This document shows, one piece after another, positions 6,950-8,422 of a stretch of 8,422 bases of DNA (its first letter is position 1; the number at the start of each line of letters is the position of its first letter). The DNA lies in NCBI GenBank assembly GCA_042569595.1, contig JBHPHI010000028.1, positions 1 through 8,422 on the forward strand, in the 5' to 3' direction. Under the pieces are notes generated by a model that had not been told where the DNA came from, ran no database searches, and saw nothing but the letters and a program-made list of their open reading frames with translations. The stretch comes from JBHPHI01 sp042569595. GTDB lineage: Bacteria; Patescibacteriota; Microgenomatia; UBA1400; 2-01-FULL-45-11. The translations under genes were made by a program, and so were the position numbers.

Positions 6950-7186
6950 TTAAATAACGTCAAACAGACTTTTTAATACTTTATCAAAATCTTCTTGTTT
7001 TTTGGGTTCTCTAGAGCATGCAACTGCCTCATTTGTCAACAAATCCTTTCCTATTCTTCCAAGCGCTTGTCTTGCAGCTATTACCTGCTGAACAATATCC
7101 AAACAATCACGACCCTCATCATACATCTTTTGAATTCCTTTAATCTGTCCCTCTATTCTGTTTAATTTGCTTTTCATCTTGTCCAT
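6950..7186 (-). CDS. CsoR/CstR/FrmR-family (DUF156) repressor with Cys-Glu-Cys ligand set
   Basis: This 78-residue all-helical repressor matches the CsoR family in the LNRIEGQIKGIQKM helix (8-21), then DCLDIVQQVIAARQAL (27-42) and a helix ending VACSRE (55-60). The two cysteines, C28 and C57, are 29 residues apart, exactly the C36-C65 spacing of the copper sensor CsoR. The copper-ligand His, four residues before the second Cys, is replaced by E53. The other known CsoR-like class with both cysteines and no His is CstR, a persulfide sensor. Assuming no gaps, the second-shell Tyr and Glu of CsoR are also missing (D27, S73). The protein probably works as a tetramer that releases DNA when C28 and C57 are crosslinked. 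It heads the trx operon and overlooks an operator-like site at 7211-7227. GGAGG lies four bases before the ATG. Confidence 0.92.
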   Translation of the reverse strand: MDKMKSKLNRIEGQIKGIQKMYDEGRDCLDIVQQVIAARQALGRIGKDLLTNEAVACSREPKKQEDFDKVLKSLFDVI

Positions 7187-7207
7187 AACCCCTCCAATTC
7201 AAGTTGT

Positions 7208-7236
7208 AATATACTCCCCCCCAGTATGTATGTCAA
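7208..7236 (-). promoter_or_regulatory. Sigma70-type promoter of the csoR-trxA-trxB-gdh operon
   Basis: On the minus strand a perfect TTGACA (7236-7231) and TATATT (7213-7208) are separated by exactly 17 bp. The predicted start near 7201 gives a leader of about 15 nt that includes the GGAGG of the repressor gene at 7195-7191. This is the strongest promoter match in the window. Its spacer is filled by the inverted repeat at 7211-7227, so a bound repressor would block RNA polymerase. Confidence 0.88.
7211..7227 (-). promoter_or_regulatory. CsoR/CstR-type operator within the promoter spacer
   Basis: The 17-bp sequence ATACTGGGGGGGAGTAT (minus strand) is a perfect inverted repeat with 5-bp arms around a G7 tract. 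CsoR and CstR operators are known as AT-containing arms of the ATAC/GTAT kind flanking a run of G/C. This one lies between the -35 and -10 boxes and covers half of the -10, directly in front of the CsoR-family gene. Autorepression is inferred from position and form. Confidence 0.78.
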
Positions 7237-7238
7237 CG

Positions 7239-7255
7239 GTATGAAATCTTCATAC
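7239..7255. repeat. Perfect 17-bp inverted repeat upstream of the csoR -35 box
   Basis: GTATGAA (7239-7245), centre ATC, then TTCATAC (7249-7255) is an exact palindrome with 7-bp arms, two bases upstream of the -35 hexamer. It could be a binding site for a second regulator of the operon. On the plus strand it is followed by five T, so a plus-strand terminator is formally possible, but no plus-strand gene precedes it. Confidence 0.55.
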
Positions 7256-7296
7256 TTTTTATGTATACCAAAATCAACAAATAAAAAAAAGGTAAG

Positions 7297-8022
7297 TTAG
7301 CCAAACAACAACCAAGCAGACATCAACAATAACAGACTTCCTAAAGATAGCTTCATCCATTTCTCTGCCTTATGCTCCCATTCTTTTATCTCCACTATCT
7401 TCTTCCCCCTCCAAACCACAAACAACACAACCAATAATGGCAGCACAAACAAGAAGTTGTAATATAAGAAATAAAGCACCACAATTGGCCACGCAAGCCC
7501 AGAATTAGACAAAACTGTTGCAGTTCCCACATACAAAGGCAAAGAACAGGGTGTTTCAAGCACTGTCACAAGAAATCCAAGCGTAATTACTCCAGGAACA
7601 GACACTTTTTCTATCAACTTCATTAATTTTTCCTTGCTCGCCCCAGGAATTCTCAAATGAATTGGAGACTCGGGCCACACCACATCTTTCAACATTATCA
7701 AGGAGGCAACTCCCAATATCCCACCCATCACCTTATTTACTATGTCTATTGAAATCACCTGCTGGATTTGAGTTACAAAAGAATAAAAAACCAAACCAAT
7801 CATAAGGTACGTCACAAAAACAGTTGAAGTATAAATCAAGCCCATCTTCACAATTTCTTTCGGTTTTTTAGCAAAGACTAAAAGGTACCCCAATAACATA
7901 ACCATCATTCCAATAGCACAGGGGTTTATTCCATCCGCAATACCAGCAATCGTAACTAAAGGAAAACTTACCAAACCACCTTGTTTTTCTAAATAACAAC
8001 CAATAGCTGTACAGTCACCCAT
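7297..8022 (-). CDS. ccdA: CcdA/DsbD-type membrane thiol-electron transporter
   Basis: This 241-residue integral membrane protein belongs to the CcdA family, which carries electrons from cytoplasmic thioredoxin to thiol proteins outside the membrane. About six membrane segments can be seen (roughly 20-50, 60-83, 93-112, 144-170, 177-204, 222-240). The two family cysteines sit in Pro-Cys motifs in the first and fourth segments: NPCAIG with C35 and ETPCSLP with C159. An additional pair, C4 and C9, lies at the N-terminus just before the first segment and is not part of the usual core. GGAGA ends four bases before the ATG at 8022, and an in-frame stop lies a few codons upstream, so the start is firm. 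The csoR-trxA-trxB genes follow on the same strand after 110 bp, which supports a functional link. Confidence 0.9.
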   Translation of the reverse strand: MGDCTAIGCYLEKQGGLVSFPLVTIAGIADGINPCAIGMMVMLLGYLLVFAKKPKEIVKMGLIYTSTVFVTYLMIGLVFYSFVTQIQQVISIDIVNKVMGGILGVASLIMLKDVVWPESPIHLRIPGASKEKLMKLIEKVSVPGVITLGFLVTVLETPCSLPLYVGTATVLSNSGLAWPIVVLYFLYYNFLFVLPLLVVLFVVWRGKKIVEIKEWEHKAEKWMKLSLGSLLLLMSAWLLFG

Positions 8023-8031
8023 AATTTCTCC

Positions 8032-8060
8032 ATACTACCTTGTGTTTGATCACATGCCAA
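8032..8060 (-). promoter_or_regulatory. Possible promoter of ccdA
   Basis: On the minus strand TTGGCA (8060-8055) and TAGTAT (8037-8032) are 17 bp apart. The -35 is good and the -10 matches at four of six positions. A start near 8025 would leave the GGAGA site (8031-8027) outside the message, which conflicts with its apparent use. Either this message is nearly leaderless or the true promoter is further upstream. Confidence 0.35.
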
Positions 8061-8074
8061 GAAGTGGATACAAT
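8046..8074 (+). promoter_or_regulatory. Possible promoter of the small membrane protein gene
   Basis: TTGATC (8046-8051) and TACAAT (8069-8074) are separated by 17 bp. The predicted start near 8081 lies four bases before the ATG at 8085, so the message would be almost leaderless. No Shine-Dalgarno site is seen. The boxes interleave with those of the divergent ccdA promoter. Confidence 0.45.
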
Positions 8075-8084
8075 AAAAATAATT

Positions 8085-8291
8085 ATGGACCAAGAAGAAG
8101 CACAAACTCAAAAAAAAGAACTAATAATCCCGGAGATTAAAGATAAATGGTATGACGTCATCTACAAAAAGATACCAGCCGGAAAAAAACTTGATCCCAA
8201 ACTCTTAATGTATGTTGGTTTTGGTTCGTTGGTTTTTGTTGGAGCAATCGCCAGCACACTTACTCCAAAACCAAAAAAGTCAGCACCTTAA
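8085..8291 (+). CDS. Small single-pass membrane protein of unknown function
   Basis: This 68-residue protein has an acidic, Gln/Lys-rich N-terminus (DQEEAQTQKKE), a middle part with KWYDVIYKKIPAGKK (21-35), one hydrophobic segment (about 40-59, MYVGFGSLVFVGAIAS) and a short basic Pro/Lys tail. I do not recognise a family and assign no function. An in-frame ATG exists at 8040, but that start would place the promoter-like boxes inside the gene, and the Cys-rich extra N-terminus looks non-native, so the ATG at 8085 is preferred. It is divergent from ccdA, with 62 bp between the start codons, and its last 32 bp overlap the end of the convergent gene on the minus strand. Length and lack of a known domain keep confidence moderate. 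Confidence 0.6.
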   Translation: MDQEEAQTQKKELIIPEIKDKWYDVIYKKIPAGKKLDPKLLMYVGFGSLVFVGAIASTLTPKPKKSAP

Positions 8292-8422
8292 TATTGTTGT
8301 CTTCAACCCAACCAGAATTTACCTCTAAAACCCAATCTATTGGCTCGCTAGGTTTATGAAAAGGAAGATCCTCATTTTCAGTTTTTGGGAAATCAACATT
8401 TTCGGAAATATCCACCACAACC
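8260..8422 (-). CDS. C-terminal fragment of a DUF192-like protein (cut by window edge)
   Basis: The minus strand is open from the window edge to a TAA at 8262-8260 and gives the last 53 residues of a protein. The order VVDISENV, then KPSEPIDWVLEVNSGWVEDNNIKV resembles the C-terminal half of the DUF192 family, where a 'VVDI.ENV' strand is followed by 'P..YVLEV.AG......IKVGD'. The family is small, often exported, and without a settled function. The final GD-type turn is missing: after IKV the sequence continues LTFLVLE and stops. It could be a natural variant or a short frame change near the end. The gene is convergent with the small membrane protein gene and overlaps it by 32 bp. Confidence 0.68.
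   Translation of the reverse strand, partial: VVVDISENVDFPKTENEDLPFHKPSEPIDWVLEVNSGWVEDNNIKVLTFLVLE

Noticed and set aside
7239..7260. Plus-strand terminator made by the 7239-7255 palindrome and its T5 tail
   Set aside because: There is no plus-strand gene upstream for thousands of bases, so a regulatory site is the better reading.
7283..7302. Possible terminator at the end of ccdA (GGCTAACTTACC followed by eight T on the minus strand)
   Set aside because: The potential stem is only about five pairs with a bulge and a tiny loop, and includes the stop codon. The T-tract is good, but the hairpin is too weak to call.
8040..8084. Upstream in-frame ATG at 8040 for the small membrane protein
   Set aside because: It would put promoter-like boxes within the gene, has no ribosome binding site, and adds a hydrophobic Cys-containing stretch unlike the rest.
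1..8422. Alternative genetic code with TGA as Gly or Trp (as in some Patescibacteria and mollicutes)
   Set aside because: No gene stops at TGA (nine TAA, two TAG), but all complete genes reach expected family lengths with no in-frame TGA and Trp is encoded by TGG, so the standard code fits.
1..8422. Mobile elements, CRISPR arrays, tRNA genes or large repeats
   Set aside because: No transposase, terminal repeats, regularly spaced direct repeats or cloverleaf-like segments were seen on either strand.

Overview
The window is AT-rich bacterial DNA with eleven coding regions, two of them cut by the window edges. There are no tRNA or rRNA genes, insertion sequences or CRISPR arrays, and the longest gap between genes is about 110 bp. 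Every complete gene reads through in the standard code, and all stops are TAA or TAG. The compact layout, lysine-rich proteins, histidine kinase with a multi-TM sensor, TM-anchored DsbA and stand-alone CcdA fit a Candidate Phyla Radiation (Patescibacteria, perhaps Microgenomates-like) genome. That placement is inference from general resemblance; no marker gene settles it.

Left third, plus strand: the end of an unrecognised basic protein (2-187) abuts an E1/ThiF-like adenylyltransferase (188-1288). Next comes an orphan membrane histidine kinase (1325-3445) whose -10 box is placed so that the mRNA should begin at or next to the ATG. A strong bidirectional hairpin terminator (3450-3469) separates this half from the minus-strand genes.

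Middle and right, minus strand, in transcription order: ccdA (8022-7297), a CsoR/CstR-family repressor (7186-6950), thioredoxin (6937-6623), thioredoxin reductase (6599-5592), glutamate dehydrogenase (5558-4311) and a membrane-anchored DsbA (4215-3493). The repressor, trxA, trxB and the dehydrogenase lie 12 to 33 bp apart and look like one operon. It starts at a TTGACA/TATATT promoter with a 17-bp spacer. A perfect inverted repeat, ATACT-G7-AGTAT on the coding strand, lies in that spacer and runs into the -10 box, which is the expected form and position of a CsoR-type operator. dsbA has its own consensus-like promoter, interleaved with the probable terminator of the dehydrogenase gene. ccdA and a small membrane protein gene (8085-8291, plus) are divergent from a 62-bp region with interleaved promoter-like boxes. 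At the right edge the minus strand carries the C-terminal end of a DUF192-like protein.

Taken together the minus-strand genes form a thiol-redox module. The dehydrogenase could supply NAD(P)H, TrxB and Trx would carry electrons in the cytoplasm, CcdA would pass them across the membrane, and DsbA works on thiols outside. The regulator keeps both cysteines of the CsoR ligand set (C28, C57) but has Glu in place of the copper-binding His. That points to sensing of persulfide or thiol oxidation rather than Cu(I). This regulator, its operator and the operon it heads are the most interesting content of the window.
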